Origin: Opitutaceae bacterium
GTDB taxonomy: Bacteria > Verrucomicrobiota > Verrucomicrobiia > Opitutales > Opitutaceae
Direction of reading: 5' to 3'
Assembly: GCA_024233285.1 (NCBI GenBank)
Contig: JACKPU010000001.1
Span: 496,001-560,000, forward strand
Length of the DNA: 64,000 nucleotides
Made by a program: the position numbers and the translations under genes. The stretch's first letter is position 1, and the number at the start of each line of letters is the position of its first letter. The notes under the pieces were generated by a model. It worked only from the letters and a program-made list of their open reading frames with translations, ran no database searches and was not told the DNA's origin. Shown one piece after another: positions 15,873 through 24,797 of this stretch.

Positions 15873-17962
15873 CCGTGATGTGCCGCGCCGTCATCCGCAC
15901 CGCGGTTGTCTGGGCGGCGGCAATCCTGGTTCCGAGTCTGGTTTTGACGCCCATGGTATCGGGCCAAGCGGCGGCCCAGCCATCCCCTCGGGAGCGATCG
16001 GCCGCGACCTTTGCCGCGATGAAGTCACCCGGGGTGGATGCCGGCTGGCGCCGGCCCCGCGAGGATTGGAGTGGCGCCCGGGCCCGGCTGGCCCATGACG
16101 AATCGTGGCGGCCCTGGTTTGCCGCCAAGCGGACCGCGGTGGATGACTGGATGACGCGCCGCCGCGACCGGGTGGCATGGGTGGCGGGTTGGGGCCATGA
16201 GTTTGTGAGTCCGGTGGATGGTTCCTTCATCCGATGGACCCCGGAGATTCCGGGTGAGGAAGTGACGACGTTGGCCAGTTCGTCGGACCGCGCTATCGCC
16301 GTCACCCCGGCGATTTTCCGCGCGTGGGTGGTCAAATTTCGCGAACGCCACATCAACACCGTCCGCGATGCGGCGATGCTCTGGCGGCTCACCGACGACA
16401 ACCGCTACCTGGACTGGGTGGTCGCGCAGCTGGATTTCTACGCCGACCATCTCTCCGCCTGGCCCTTGCAGGATCGCTTTTACGGTCCCAGCCGGATTTT
16501 CGGCCAGCCGTTGATGGAGGCGGTTTATTTGGGCAAACTCGCGGAGGCCGCGCGCCTGATCCGGGATCACGTGTCCGCGGAGCGTTGGCAGGCGTGGCGG
16601 GCGCGCTTGTTTGAGCCGGAGGTGACGATGCTCAACCAAAGCATGCAGCGCATTCACAACATCGCCGGTTATCTGCGGGCCGCCGCGGCGCAGGTTGCCT
16701 TGCTCTATGACGACCAAGCCATGTGGGCGGAGGCGATTGACGGGCCGTGGGGTCTGCGTCGGCAATTGCAACATGGCGTGACCGGCGACCACCTGTGGTT
16801 TGAACAGTCGATCGGTTATCACGAGTTTGCGCTTTCGGGTTTGCTGCCGTTGCTGGTGACGGCGGGCTTGGCTGATCGTGGCGCGGAACTGTCCGCGGAG
16901 ATGGGGGTGGTCCTGAACATGCTGCTCGCTCCGAACGGGCTGCGCTTTCCGGATGATTCGCTGCCCAACCCGGCGGACAACGCCGCGCTGCGCCTGCGGT
17001 CCGCGCCGCTCCGTGGGGCGCTCCTGCGCGCCTACCGGGTGCTGCCCACGCCCCTTGGCTTGGCCGTGGCCCGGCAAACGCGCAATTGGGACACCCTGCT
17101 GGATCCGCCGGACTTCGGTCCCGAGGCCGCGCCCGTCTTGCCCGCGGTGGTCAGCCGTCATTTCGAAGCCACCCGGTTCGCGATTCTCAAGGCCGGGGGC
17201 TGGCAGGTTTTCTTCCATTACGGGCAGCTGACGGGCTCCCATGCGCAGGAGGAATTGCTCAATTTCGAGGCCCATTGGGGCACGACCGCCATCTCCCACA
17301 ATCCGTTTACCGTCGGGTATGCTTCGCCGCTGCACGCGGACTATTTTACGCGCGGACTCAGTCACAACGTGGCCCTGATTGACGGTGAAGGCTCGACGCT
17401 GCCCGCGAGCGAACCGATTCCCGGACCGCTGCCGCAGCGCGGCGAAATGCTCCGGTTTGATCCGGACAATGCCATCATGTCCGCCGCGCAACCGTCTTAC
17501 CGCGGGGATGTCGCGGTCCGCCGCACGCTGCGCATCGTGGACGGAGAGCTCCGGGATGAAGTGCGGATCGAATCGCCCGCAGGGGAGAGCCGGACCCTCG
17601 GATTGGCGCTGCATGTGCAAGGCCAAGTTGAATCTGGTGCGGACATGGCACCGGTCGTGGACTTTGCCCGCGACCGGCCGGCGCCCTTTGGTTACTGGCG
17701 CGATGTCCGCCGGGCAACGTATCGCGACGAGGCCAGCTTCCGACTCGATTATCCCAACGGACCGTCGTTTCGCATCACCTTCAGCGTGCCGGGAGTATTC
17801 CACGTTTACTTGGGCTCGGCCCCCGATTCGCCGGTGCCGGCGCGCCGCGATGCATTCTACCTTGAGTCCGAGGGCACCCGGGTGACGTTCAAAACCCGCA
17901 TTGCCCCTTTGGCCATCGACAGTCACACCATCGGCACGAGGGAGGACATGATTCATGAGTGA
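15869..17962 (+). CDS. Heparinase II/III-like polysaccharide lyase
   Basis: A 697-residue protein with an export signal (residues 1-37, hydrophobic VVWAAAILVPSLVL, then VSGQAAAQ). An alpha/alpha-toroid region like alginate-lyase/heparinase families spans about 85-390 (QSMQRIHNIAGYLRAAAAQ; FEQSIGYHEFALSGLLPLL), and a C-terminal beta-sandwich follows with the heparinase II/III hallmark SHAQEELLNFEAHWG near 452-466. Candidate catalytic residues are the tyrosine/histidine of SIGYHEF and the SHAQ histidine. Such enzymes beta-eliminate uronate-containing chains. Family (PL15, PL17, PL21 or other) cannot be set by eye. Co-translated with the ABC importer and a sulfatase, it suggests a sulfated, uronate-bearing substrate. 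Confidence 0.85.
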   Translation: MTVMCRAVIRTAVVWAAAILVPSLVLTPMVSGQAAAQPSPRERSAATFAAMKSPGVDAGWRRPREDWSGARARLAHDESWRPWFAAKRTAVDDWMTRRRDRVAWVAGWGHEFVSPVDGSFIRWTPEIPGEEVTTLASSSDRAIAVTPAIFRAWVVKFRERHINTVRDAAMLWRLTDDNRYLDWVVAQLDFYADHLSAWPLQDRFYGPSRIFGQPLMEAVYLGKLAEAARLIRDHVSAERWQAWRARLFEPEVTMLNQSMQRIHNIAGYLRAAAAQVALLYDDQAMWAEAIDGPWGLRRQLQHGVTGDHLWFEQSIGYHEFALSGLLPLLVTAGLADRGAELSAEMGVVLNMLLAPNGLRFPDDSLPNPADNAALRLRSAPLRGALLRAYRVLPTPLGLAVARQTRNWDTLLDPPDFGPEAAPVLPAVVSRHFEATRFAILKAGGWQVFFHYGQLTGSHAQEELLNFEAHWGTTAISHNPFTVGYASPLHADYFTRGLSHNVALIDGEGSTLPASEPIPGPLPQRGEMLRFDPDNAIMSAAQPSYRGDVAVRRTLRIVDGELRDEVRIESPAGESRTLGLALHVQGQVESGADMAPVVDFARDRPAPFGYWRDVRRATYRDEASFRLDYPNGPSFRITFSVPGVFHVYLGSAPDSPVPARRDAFYLESEGTRVTFKTRIAPLAIDSHTIGTREDMIHE

Positions 17963-19289
17963 TGAGCAACCATTGAACCGACCCAATATCATTTGGATTT
18001 TCGGCGATCAACATCGCGGGCAGGCATTGGGGTTTCGCGGTGACCCCAACGCCCGCACGCCGCAGATCGACCGGCTGGCCCGCGAGGGGGTGGTCTTCAC
18101 GCAAGCGGTGTCAGGCAGCCCGTTGTGTTGTCCGTTCCGGGGGTCGTTGATCAGCGGGCGTTATCCGCACGAGGCCGTGCCCGGCCACCAATGTCCGCTC
18201 GATCCGGCGCTGCCCACCGTGGCGCACGCCTTCAATGCGCAGGGTTATGAGACCGCCTATTTCGGCAAGTGGCATCTGGACGGTTTCGATGAACGCACCG
18301 CCACGGTGGCGAGTCACATCGTGCCCCCCGAACGGCGCGGCGGGTTTCGCACCTGGTGCGCCTACCAGAACAACACCGGCGCATTCAGCGGCTGGATCCA
18401 CGGCGGCGCCGGCGAGACGGCGTTTCATCGGCAGCTGCCGGGCTACGAAACCGATGCGTTGACCGATCTGCTCATCGGGCAGTTGCGCGAATACGCGGCC
18501 GGGCAGCGGCCGTTTTTCAGCGTCCTTTCCGTGCAACCGCCCCACCAGCCGTATCTTGCGCCGGAGGAATGGATGAACCGCCACCGGGCCGAGGACATGA
18601 TCCTCCGGCCGAATGTGCCGCCGTATCCCGCGCTGCAGGAGCAGGTCCGCCGCGACCTCGCGGGCTACCACGCGATGATCGAGAATCTCGACTGGAATCT
18701 CGGGCGCATTCGCGCGGCGCTGGATGAACTGGGGCTGGCGGCCAATACGCACATCCTGTTCTTCAGCGACCATGGCGACATGCACGGGGCCCACGGCCAG
18801 TTTCGCAAAACCTCGCCCTGCGAGGAGTCGATTCGCATCCCCTGCATCCTGGGCGGCAGCGTGCCCGGGCTCAAATCCGGTGAGCGCGATCATGTTTTCA
18901 ACCACGTGGATTTCGCGCCGACCTCCCTCGGGCTTTGCGGCCTCGACGTGCCCGCGCATTTCGTGGGCACGGATTATTCGGCCGAACGGTTGCCCGGCCG
19001 CGCCGCGCCCGCTTACCCCGACTCCGCCTACCTGCAGATCATCGGGCCGACCGCGTTCCGCTTCAGCGTGGACCGGCCGTGGCGCGGTGTCGTCACGCGC
19101 GATGGCTGGAAATACGTCGTGCTGGAGGGACAGCCGTGGATGCTGTTCAATCTCAACGAGGATCCTTACGAGTTGGTGAACCTCGCCCACACGCGCGGCA
19201 GCGCCGACCGGCGGCGCAAACTGCACGCCGAACTCGCAGCTTGGATCGAGCGCACCGGCGATTCATTCCGGCTGCCCGATCCGCCCTGA
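17955..19289 (+). CDS. Type I sulfatase with C-C-P-F-R motif
   Basis: A 444-residue sulfatase without signal peptide. Metal site near NIIWIFGDQHRG (11-22). The modification motif reads C58-C59-P60-F61-R62 (SPLCCPFRGSLISGRYP), i.e. C-x-P-x-R with Phe in place of the common Ser/Ala. GKWHLDGF and the second metal segment FFSDHGDMHGAHGQF are intact. It should hydrolyse a sulfate ester of an imported sugar in the cytoplasm after formylglycine formation. It ends the ABC-lyase operon, overlapping the lyase gene by eight bases; a GGAGG precedes the ATG. Confidence 0.93.
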   Translation: MSDEQPLNRPNIIWIFGDQHRGQALGFRGDPNARTPQIDRLAREGVVFTQAVSGSPLCCPFRGSLISGRYPHEAVPGHQCPLDPALPTVAHAFNAQGYETAYFGKWHLDGFDERTATVASHIVPPERRGGFRTWCAYQNNTGAFSGWIHGGAGETAFHRQLPGYETDALTDLLIGQLREYAAGQRPFFSVLSVQPPHQPYLAPEEWMNRHRAEDMILRPNVPPYPALQEQVRRDLAGYHAMIENLDWNLGRIRAALDELGLAANTHILFFSDHGDMHGAHGQFRKTSPCEESIRIPCILGGSVPGLKSGERDHVFNHVDFAPTSLGLCGLDVPAHFVGTDYSAERLPGRAAPAYPDSAYLQIIGPTAFRFSVDRPWRGVVTRDGWKYVVLEGQPWMLFNLNEDPYELVNLAHTRGSADRRRKLHAELAAWIERTGDSFRLPDPP

Positions 19290-19305
19290 TCCGCGGCGGC
19301 CGCGT

Positions 19306-20799
19306 TCAGCCGAAATTGATGCGCGGATGCACTTCGCCTTCCTTCTCCATGTGCAGGCGGGCGAGCCGCAGCAACAGCTGCTCGCGCAGTTCGCGGTGCG
19401 CGCCATCGGACCAGAGGTTGGTGTATTGATCGGGATCGTTGGTCAGATCGTAGAGCTCGCCCTCGTTCCAGTCGCGGTAGACCACCAGTTTGTGTCCGGC
19501 GGTCACCAGCGTCTGTTGGTAGAGCGTTTGTCGGGTGACGCGGCTTTCGATCAGCACCGCATCCTGCACGGAATCCTGTTCGCCCCGCCACAACGGTCCC
19601 AGATCCCGACCCTGCATGCCCTGCGGCACGGTCACGCCGGCAAAACCGAGGAAGGTGCGCGGCAAATCCACCAGGTTGACCAGCGCCTGCGTGGTGCCTT
19701 GCGCCGGCAATAGTCCGGGGGCCGACACGATCAGCGGAATGCGCTGGCAATCCTCGTAGGCCGCCAGCCCCTTGCCCCACAACCCGTGGTGGCCGTGCAA
19801 TTCCCCGTGATCGGAGGTGTAGATGATGATCGTGTTTTCCAGCTGACCGGTCTCGGCCAGCTTTTGGCGGATCCGCCCGACCCGATGGTCGATGAAGGCC
19901 ACCATGCCCGCCGTGGCCTGCAGGGACGCCCGCGGATCGCGCTCCGGATTGCCGTAGGAACAGGGCACGCCCATGCCTTCGTTGTAGGGCTTGAAATCCC
20001 GCGTCAGCATGCGGCGATAAATTTCCGGCCGGTCGTCAAATTCGCCCTCGCGGTAGCCTTCGTAGGGTTGCAGCGCATCGGCCTCAACCTGGCCGTGCCA
20101 CGGTTCCGGACACACAAACGGTTCGTGCGGATCCTGAAAGCTCGTCCAACAAAACCACGGCTGGTCGCCTTGGCCGCGGGCCGCGATGTAGTCTTCGGTC
20201 ACGCCGCCGACCCAGGCCGTGTCATGATATTCCTCCGGGATGTCCCAAGACCCGGCCCAGTGGTGATTGTAATCCTTGCGCCCGGCATAAAACCACGGGC
20301 GGTAATCGACCCCGGCATCCTCGAGGAACACGCGGTAGTGCATGGTCGGATCGTTGTGCATGCTGTGGCCGGTCGAGGCGGTGATTTCCTGGAAGCCGGC
20401 ATAAGGGCCGTGCCAGTGGCGAAAGAAATCGGGCTCCGGTTCGCGACCGCCGGCCATGTGCCATTCCTCGTGCTTGCGGCTGACGAAGTGAGTCTTGCCG
20501 ATGATCTTGGTGTGATAACCGGCTTCACCCAACAGCGCCGGCAGGGTGCAGGTCGGGAAGGGATCGACCGTCATGCCGATGGAATACGCGTGGTGCGAAG
20601 ACGGATACTGGCCGGTCAACAACGACACGCGGCAGGGCACGCACAGGGGCGAGGGGGTGTAGGCGCGATTGCAGTGCAAGCCGTCGCGCGCCAGCGCGTC
20701 GAGGTGCGGCGTGCGGATACCCGGCGTGCCCTGCAGGCCGAGGTGATCCCAGCGCTGTTGGTCCGTGGTGATCAGCAGGATGTTGGGTCGCTTTTTCAT
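19306..20799 (-). CDS. Type I sulfatase with C-V-P-C-R motif
   Basis: A 497-residue sulfatase, no signal peptide. I start at MKKRPNILLITTDQQ, whose ATG overlaps the GH38 stop by four bases; a longer open frame upstream lies inside GH38 and has no sulfatase character. Motif C53-V-P-C56-R57 (SPLCVPCRVSLLTGQYP) supplies the formylglycine cysteine, with a second cysteine in the motif. IIGKTHF and YTSDHGELHGHHGLWGKG are present. It is translationally coupled to GH38, suggesting that desulfation and alpha-mannosidase-type cleavage act on the same imported oligosaccharide. Confidence 0.93.
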   Translation of the reverse strand: MKKRPNILLITTDQQRWDHLGLQGTPGIRTPHLDALARDGLHCNRAYTPSPLCVPCRVSLLTGQYPSSHHAYSIGMTVDPFPTCTLPALLGEAGYHTKIIGKTHFVSRKHEEWHMAGGREPEPDFFRHWHGPYAGFQEITASTGHSMHNDPTMHYRVFLEDAGVDYRPWFYAGRKDYNHHWAGSWDIPEEYHDTAWVGGVTEDYIAARGQGDQPWFCWTSFQDPHEPFVCPEPWHGQVEADALQPYEGYREGEFDDRPEIYRRMLTRDFKPYNEGMGVPCSYGNPERDPRASLQATAGMVAFIDHRVGRIRQKLAETGQLENTIIIYTSDHGELHGHHGLWGKGLAAYEDCQRIPLIVSAPGLLPAQGTTQALVNLVDLPRTFLGFAGVTVPQGMQGRDLGPLWRGEQDSVQDAVLIESRVTRQTLYQQTLVTAGHKLVVYRDWNEGELYDLTNDPDQYTNLWSDGAHRELREQLLLRLARLHMEKEGEVHPRINFG

Positions 20800-23195
20800 G
20801 AAAGAGGTTGTTCGAGTAAATCGGTTGGCCGCGGCTCTGCGTCGCCGTGCCGCGGCAGTTTCACGGTCACCAGCGCGTGCGCGGCCAGCGACACCTCCCG
20901 GCTCGTGGCGTGGCCGTATTCGATCCGACAGGTCGTGGCGCGACCGGCCGTCTCGAGCAGCCGGAGCACCCAGCCGTCGCCCGCCTCGGCCGGCTTGACC
21001 GCGATCAACGCGACATGGTCCGGCGTGATTTGCCAAAATGAAGCCTCGCGCGGCAATGTGCCCGGATGCGCGCTGTCCGTCACCCGCTCCGGGGTATGCA
21101 ACCGCGCGGCGGCGAAACGGTGAGGCTCGGGTTCATCCGCCGCCAGCCAGTAACGCGTTTCCTGCCAGCCTTCATCCAACCGCGGATTGGCGGCCGGGTC
21201 GGCGGGAAACTTCGGCTGGTGATGCGCGTAGTAAGCGGTGCGGATGACGATGACCCGCAAAGATCCGTCGGCTGTGCTGTGACTGAGCCCAGCGTCGCTC
21301 GCGAGCACCAGTTGCTTTGCCTGGCCGGTGGAATCCTGACCACTCAACGCGATCCATTCGTTGGCGGGTTGTTCACCGGTGCGATCCGCGCGCCGGATGC
21401 TGCCCCCGGGAATCGCGGCGGTGCAGGTGACCGCCTGCCAATTCGTCGCGATCTCGAGCCGCAGGATTTCCCGCGGCTCCCGCCAATTCGTCCGCACGGT
21501 GATCTCGATGCCCGGGATGCCGGCCCATTGCCGGTAGAGGATGATCAACTCCGAGTCTTGCCACTCGGCCCGTTGGCGCACGACGTGCACCACCGGCCCG
21601 GTGCAGAGCGTGGTGGTTTCAACCAAATCCGGCGCGCCTCGTTTCTCATCGTAACCATTCAACCGGTGGCCCCACGTGTCACCCGGATCCGCCCACACCG
21701 TGAAGGCCAAGGCCGCCTGATGGCCGGCAAAGCAGGACAACAGACCGGGTGCATCCGGATTGGCGACGAACTGCGCCGCGAGATCAGCTGCCGGTTCGCT
21801 GATCGGTGTGCGTGTGGGCAGAAAGACGCGATAGCCGCCCGCGGGCAACGGCACCACCGCGTTGAGCTTGTGCCACGCACTGTTCATCGGGCCAAAGCAC
21901 GGTTCGGCCGCGGTCCACTGAATCGGGTGGGTCCGGCCGTCGGGCGCAGTCAATCCCGTCAACGGTGCGCCGCCTCCCGGCGCGGTAAACGTATCAAAAC
22001 TCACCGGCGCCAGTCGTGGCCAGGGCAGGGGATTCCACAACAGGAGCACGCCTTCACTCACATCGGTCAGATCAACTTCCCGCGCGAGCCGGTGCAGGGC
22101 CAGCGTGGCGGTTTCATCCGCGGCGTGGATCGCCGCGCCGAAGCGATCGCGGATCGAAGCATCGTTCGGGGCGGTGCAGGTGCCGCCCAGGATGTCGTGA
22201 AACTGATTCAGCAGCAGGTGCTCCCACGGGCGTTGGAGCGGCGGCGCCACGGATCGATCTTCCGTGGTCAGCCATGCGGCGGTGGCGATCGCCTCCGCTT
22301 CGAACAACCGACGCTCGGCCCGCCGGTTCTCGCGTTTGATCATGGCGTGCGCGGAATAGCACCCCGGGGCGTGCTTTTGCAGTTCGCCGCGCACGACCGG
22401 CACCGTGGCAAACGCGGGCTCGTTCTCGATGGCGGCGAAGAACCGGCCGACCGTGCTGAAACGCAATTCGGGCAAGTCGGGGTCCTGTTGCAGCCGGCGG
22501 ATACGTTCGAGTTGGGCGCGGGTGGGTCCGCCGCCGTGGTTGCCGACACCGTAAAAGAACATGCCGTGGTTCATCCCGGGGGCGAAGCCCACCTCGGCCG
22601 CCTTGCGTAATTCCGCCTCAAAGTTGTCCGCATCGGCATCGGGCGTCTGGCCGTAGTTTTGCGGCAGCCGCCAGGTGAGCACGCGCGCACCGGCCGATCC
22701 TTCCCACCAAAACAGCGTGGGCAGTTCCGCCTCCCAGGCTTGCGGCCGCATGAATACATAATGCGTGAACCCCGCTCCCGCGAGCAGTTGCGGCAGCTCC
22801 GCCGCGTGGCCGAACGAATCGACATTGTAGCCGATGCGCACATCCACGCCGAACTCGTCGCGGAAATACGTTTTCCCATACAGGCTTTGCCGCACGAAAC
22901 TCTCCGTCGACGGCAGGTTGCAGTCGGGCTGTTCGATCCAGCCGCCCACGATTTCCCAACGCCCGGCGGCCACGTGCGCCTTGATCCGGGCAAACAGTCG
23001 CGGATCCGCCCGCTGGACCCAGCGGTAGATTTCGGCCGACGAACGCGTGAAGCAGAAGTCCGGCTCCGTTTCCAAAAAGTTCACCGCCGATTGGATCGTG
23101 GTAAGCGCTTCGGAACATCCGTCGCTCCACGGCCAAAGCCAAACCGGGTCAAGGTGGGCCTGGCCAATCAGATGGAGTGTGCGGGGTGGGGGCAT
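20796..23195 (-). CDS. GH38 alpha-mannosidase-like glycoside hydrolase
   Basis: A 799-residue GH38 enzyme. The N-terminal catalytic domain has zinc ligands H14 and D16 (QAHLDPVWLWPW), the nucleophile and metal ligand D126 (YNVDSFGH), and FMRPQAWEAELPTLFWW. The mid helical bundle (HLLLNQFHDILGGTCTAPND) and the long C-terminal beta domain follow. The enzyme removes alpha-mannosyl residues in characterised members; other alpha-glycosides are possible. No signal peptide, so probably cytoplasmic. First gene of a two-gene operon with the sulfatase, divergent from another sulfatase across a region with a TGAAACA box. Confidence 0.94.
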   Translation of the reverse strand: MPPPRTLHLIGQAHLDPVWLWPWSDGCSEALTTIQSAVNFLETEPDFCFTRSSAEIYRWVQRADPRLFARIKAHVAAGRWEIVGGWIEQPDCNLPSTESFVRQSLYGKTYFRDEFGVDVRIGYNVDSFGHAAELPQLLAGAGFTHYVFMRPQAWEAELPTLFWWEGSAGARVLTWRLPQNYGQTPDADADNFEAELRKAAEVGFAPGMNHGMFFYGVGNHGGGPTRAQLERIRRLQQDPDLPELRFSTVGRFFAAIENEPAFATVPVVRGELQKHAPGCYSAHAMIKRENRRAERRLFEAEAIATAAWLTTEDRSVAPPLQRPWEHLLLNQFHDILGGTCTAPNDASIRDRFGAAIHAADETATLALHRLAREVDLTDVSEGVLLLWNPLPWPRLAPVSFDTFTAPGGGAPLTGLTAPDGRTHPIQWTAAEPCFGPMNSAWHKLNAVVPLPAGGYRVFLPTRTPISEPAADLAAQFVANPDAPGLLSCFAGHQAALAFTVWADPGDTWGHRLNGYDEKRGAPDLVETTTLCTGPVVHVVRQRAEWQDSELIILYRQWAGIPGIEITVRTNWREPREILRLEIATNWQAVTCTAAIPGGSIRRADRTGEQPANEWIALSGQDSTGQAKQLVLASDAGLSHSTADGSLRVIVIRTAYYAHHQPKFPADPAANPRLDEGWQETRYWLAADEPEPHRFAAARLHTPERVTDSAHPGTLPREASFWQITPDHVALIAVKPAEAGDGWVLRLLETAGRATTCRIEYGHATSREVSLAAHALVTVKLPRHGDAEPRPTDLLEQPLS

Positions 23196-23223
23196 CGGTC
23201 GGATCTAGGCTGGGGGTTATCTG

Positions 23224-23236
23224 TTTTGAAACAAGA
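23224..23236. promoter_or_regulatory. TTTTGAAACAAGA box in divergent GH38/sulfatase promoter
   Basis: An exact 13-base copy of 5586-5598, centred in the AT-rich 123-base gap between the GH38 and sulfatase starts. Candidate operator of the GntR/LacI-type regulator. Confidence 0.5.
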
Positions 23237-23318
23237 GTTTTTATATTCTGACACGAAAATCATCATGTTTCTATTAGTCTTGCTTGGTCTGAACCGGGTT
23301 TGCAGGTTATGCAGCAGC

Positions 23319-24797
23319 ATGCCTCAACCCCCCGCGGAGCCTTCATCGATCCTTCTGATCATGACCGACCAGCAGGCGTTGCACACGCTTTCCTGCTATG
23401 GGGCACCGGTGGCGCGGTCTCCGCATATTGATGCCCTGGCTGCGGATGGGATTCGCTTCGATCACGCTTGCACCCCGAGTGCGCTTTGCACGCCCGCCCG
23501 GGCCAGTTTGCTCACCGGATTGTATCCGCACGCGCATGGGGTGCTCTTCAACACCGGGGTCTATTCTCGTTTTGACGAGACCGCCTGCGGCGAGGGGTTG
23601 ACCCTTTTTCCCGAAAAATTGGCCGCCGCCGGCTATTGTTTGGGGCACCAAGGCAAGTGGCATGCTGGTCTCACGCCGACGGCGACCGAGGCGGGTTTCA
23701 CGGGCTTCAGTTTGCGCGATTATGGCGGCATCCGGCGGGATCCAACCTTTATGCGTTACCTGAAGGAACGCGGACTGCCGGAGCCGAAGCCGCATTTCGA
23801 GTTTGCGGCGGAAGGCGGCGACCCGGCCCAAAGCGGCGGCAATACGAGTGGCTGGGCCGAAGGGGATATCCGTTCTTCGCCCTGTCACTTCATCACCGAC
23901 CAGGTGCTGGCGCAGTTGGATGAGTTTGCGGCCACTGACCAACCGTTCTTTCTCGGCTGCCATTATTGGGAGCCGCACGCGCCGTATCTGCCAACGGAGG
24001 ATTTCAAGGACCGCTACGATCCGGCGGACATCCCCGAGTGGCCGAGCTTCCGCGACGACTTGACCGGTCGGCCGCACTGGCACCGGCGGTTTCGCGCGAG
24101 CATTTTTCCGGCGGCCGCGCAGGCTTCGTGGGCGGATTGGGCGCAGGTGATCGCGCGCTATTATGCCCAGTGCGCGATGGTGGATCAGGAAGTGGGGCGA
24201 TTGCTGACCGGGTTAAAGGAACGCGGGCTCTATGAAAACACCCTGATCATCTTTGCCTCCGACCACGGCGAATCGATCGGCATTCACGGCGGGCTGTTCG
24301 ACAAGGGTGGGCATGCGCATGAGGAGTTGTATCGCATTCCGCTAATTGTGAAACCACCGCGAGCCAGCGCGGCGCAACGTGGCCGCGTGTGCTCGGAGTG
24401 GGTGAGCCTGATCGACTTGGCCCCGACCTTTTGTGCGACCGCCGGCACGAGCATGGGCAATGAAATCCACGGGCGCGACCTCAGCCCGCTGTTGCAGGGC
24501 GATACCCCGGCCGACTGGCGCGACGACCTGCTCGCCGAGGATCACGGCCACCGGGTGATGTTTGTGGAACGCATCCTGTGGCATGAAAATTGGAAATACG
24601 TTTTCAATCCCTCCGACACGGATGAACTTTACGATCTCACGGCCGATCCCGCCGAGTTAAGCAATCGCATTGATGATCCCACTATGCGGTCGGTGGCGGT
24701 TGATCTGCGCCGGCGTTTGCTGGCGCGGTTGCAGGCCGTGAACGACCCGCTCGGTCCGCAGACCTATAAATTGTTGGAGGACGCCATCAGTGAGTGA
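23319..24797 (+). CDS. Type I sulfatase
   Basis: A 492-residue sulfatase. I choose the ATG giving MPQPPAEPSSILLIMTDQQ. An in-frame ATG 54 bases upstream (23265) would add 18 mostly hydrophobic residues, but that stretch uses AT-rich codons (CTA, TTA) unlike the gene and looks like untranslated leader; if it is translated, it could act as a weak signal. Formylglycine cysteine is C57 (C-T-P-A-R in ALCTPARASLLTGLYP). GHQGKWHAG and FASDHGESIGIHGG complete the active site. Role: sulfate-ester hydrolysis in oligosaccharide breakdown. It overlaps the next sulfatase start by eight bases. Confidence 0.93.
   Translation: MPQPPAEPSSILLIMTDQQALHTLSCYGAPVARSPHIDALAADGIRFDHACTPSALCTPARASLLTGLYPHAHGVLFNTGVYSRFDETACGEGLTLFPEKLAAAGYCLGHQGKWHAGLTPTATEAGFTGFSLRDYGGIRRDPTFMRYLKERGLPEPKPHFEFAAEGGDPAQSGGNTSGWAEGDIRSSPCHFITDQVLAQLDEFAATDQPFFLGCHYWEPHAPYLPTEDFKDRYDPADIPEWPSFRDDLTGRPHWHRRFRASIFPAAAQASWADWAQVIARYYAQCAMVDQEVGRLLTGLKERGLYENTLIIFASDHGESIGIHGGLFDKGGHAHEELYRIPLIVKPPRASAAQRGRVCSEWVSLIDLAPTFCATAGTSMGNEIHGRDLSPLLQGDTPADWRDDLLAEDHGHRVMFVERILWHENWKYVFNPSDTDELYDLTADPAELSNRIDDPTMRSVAVDLRRRLLARLQAVNDPLGPQTYKLLEDAISE

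Noticed and set aside
16025..17992. A 655-codon minus-strand frame opposite the heparinase-like lyase
   Set aside because: Antisense shadow; no recognisable domain, and it conflicts with a tightly overlapped plus-strand operon.
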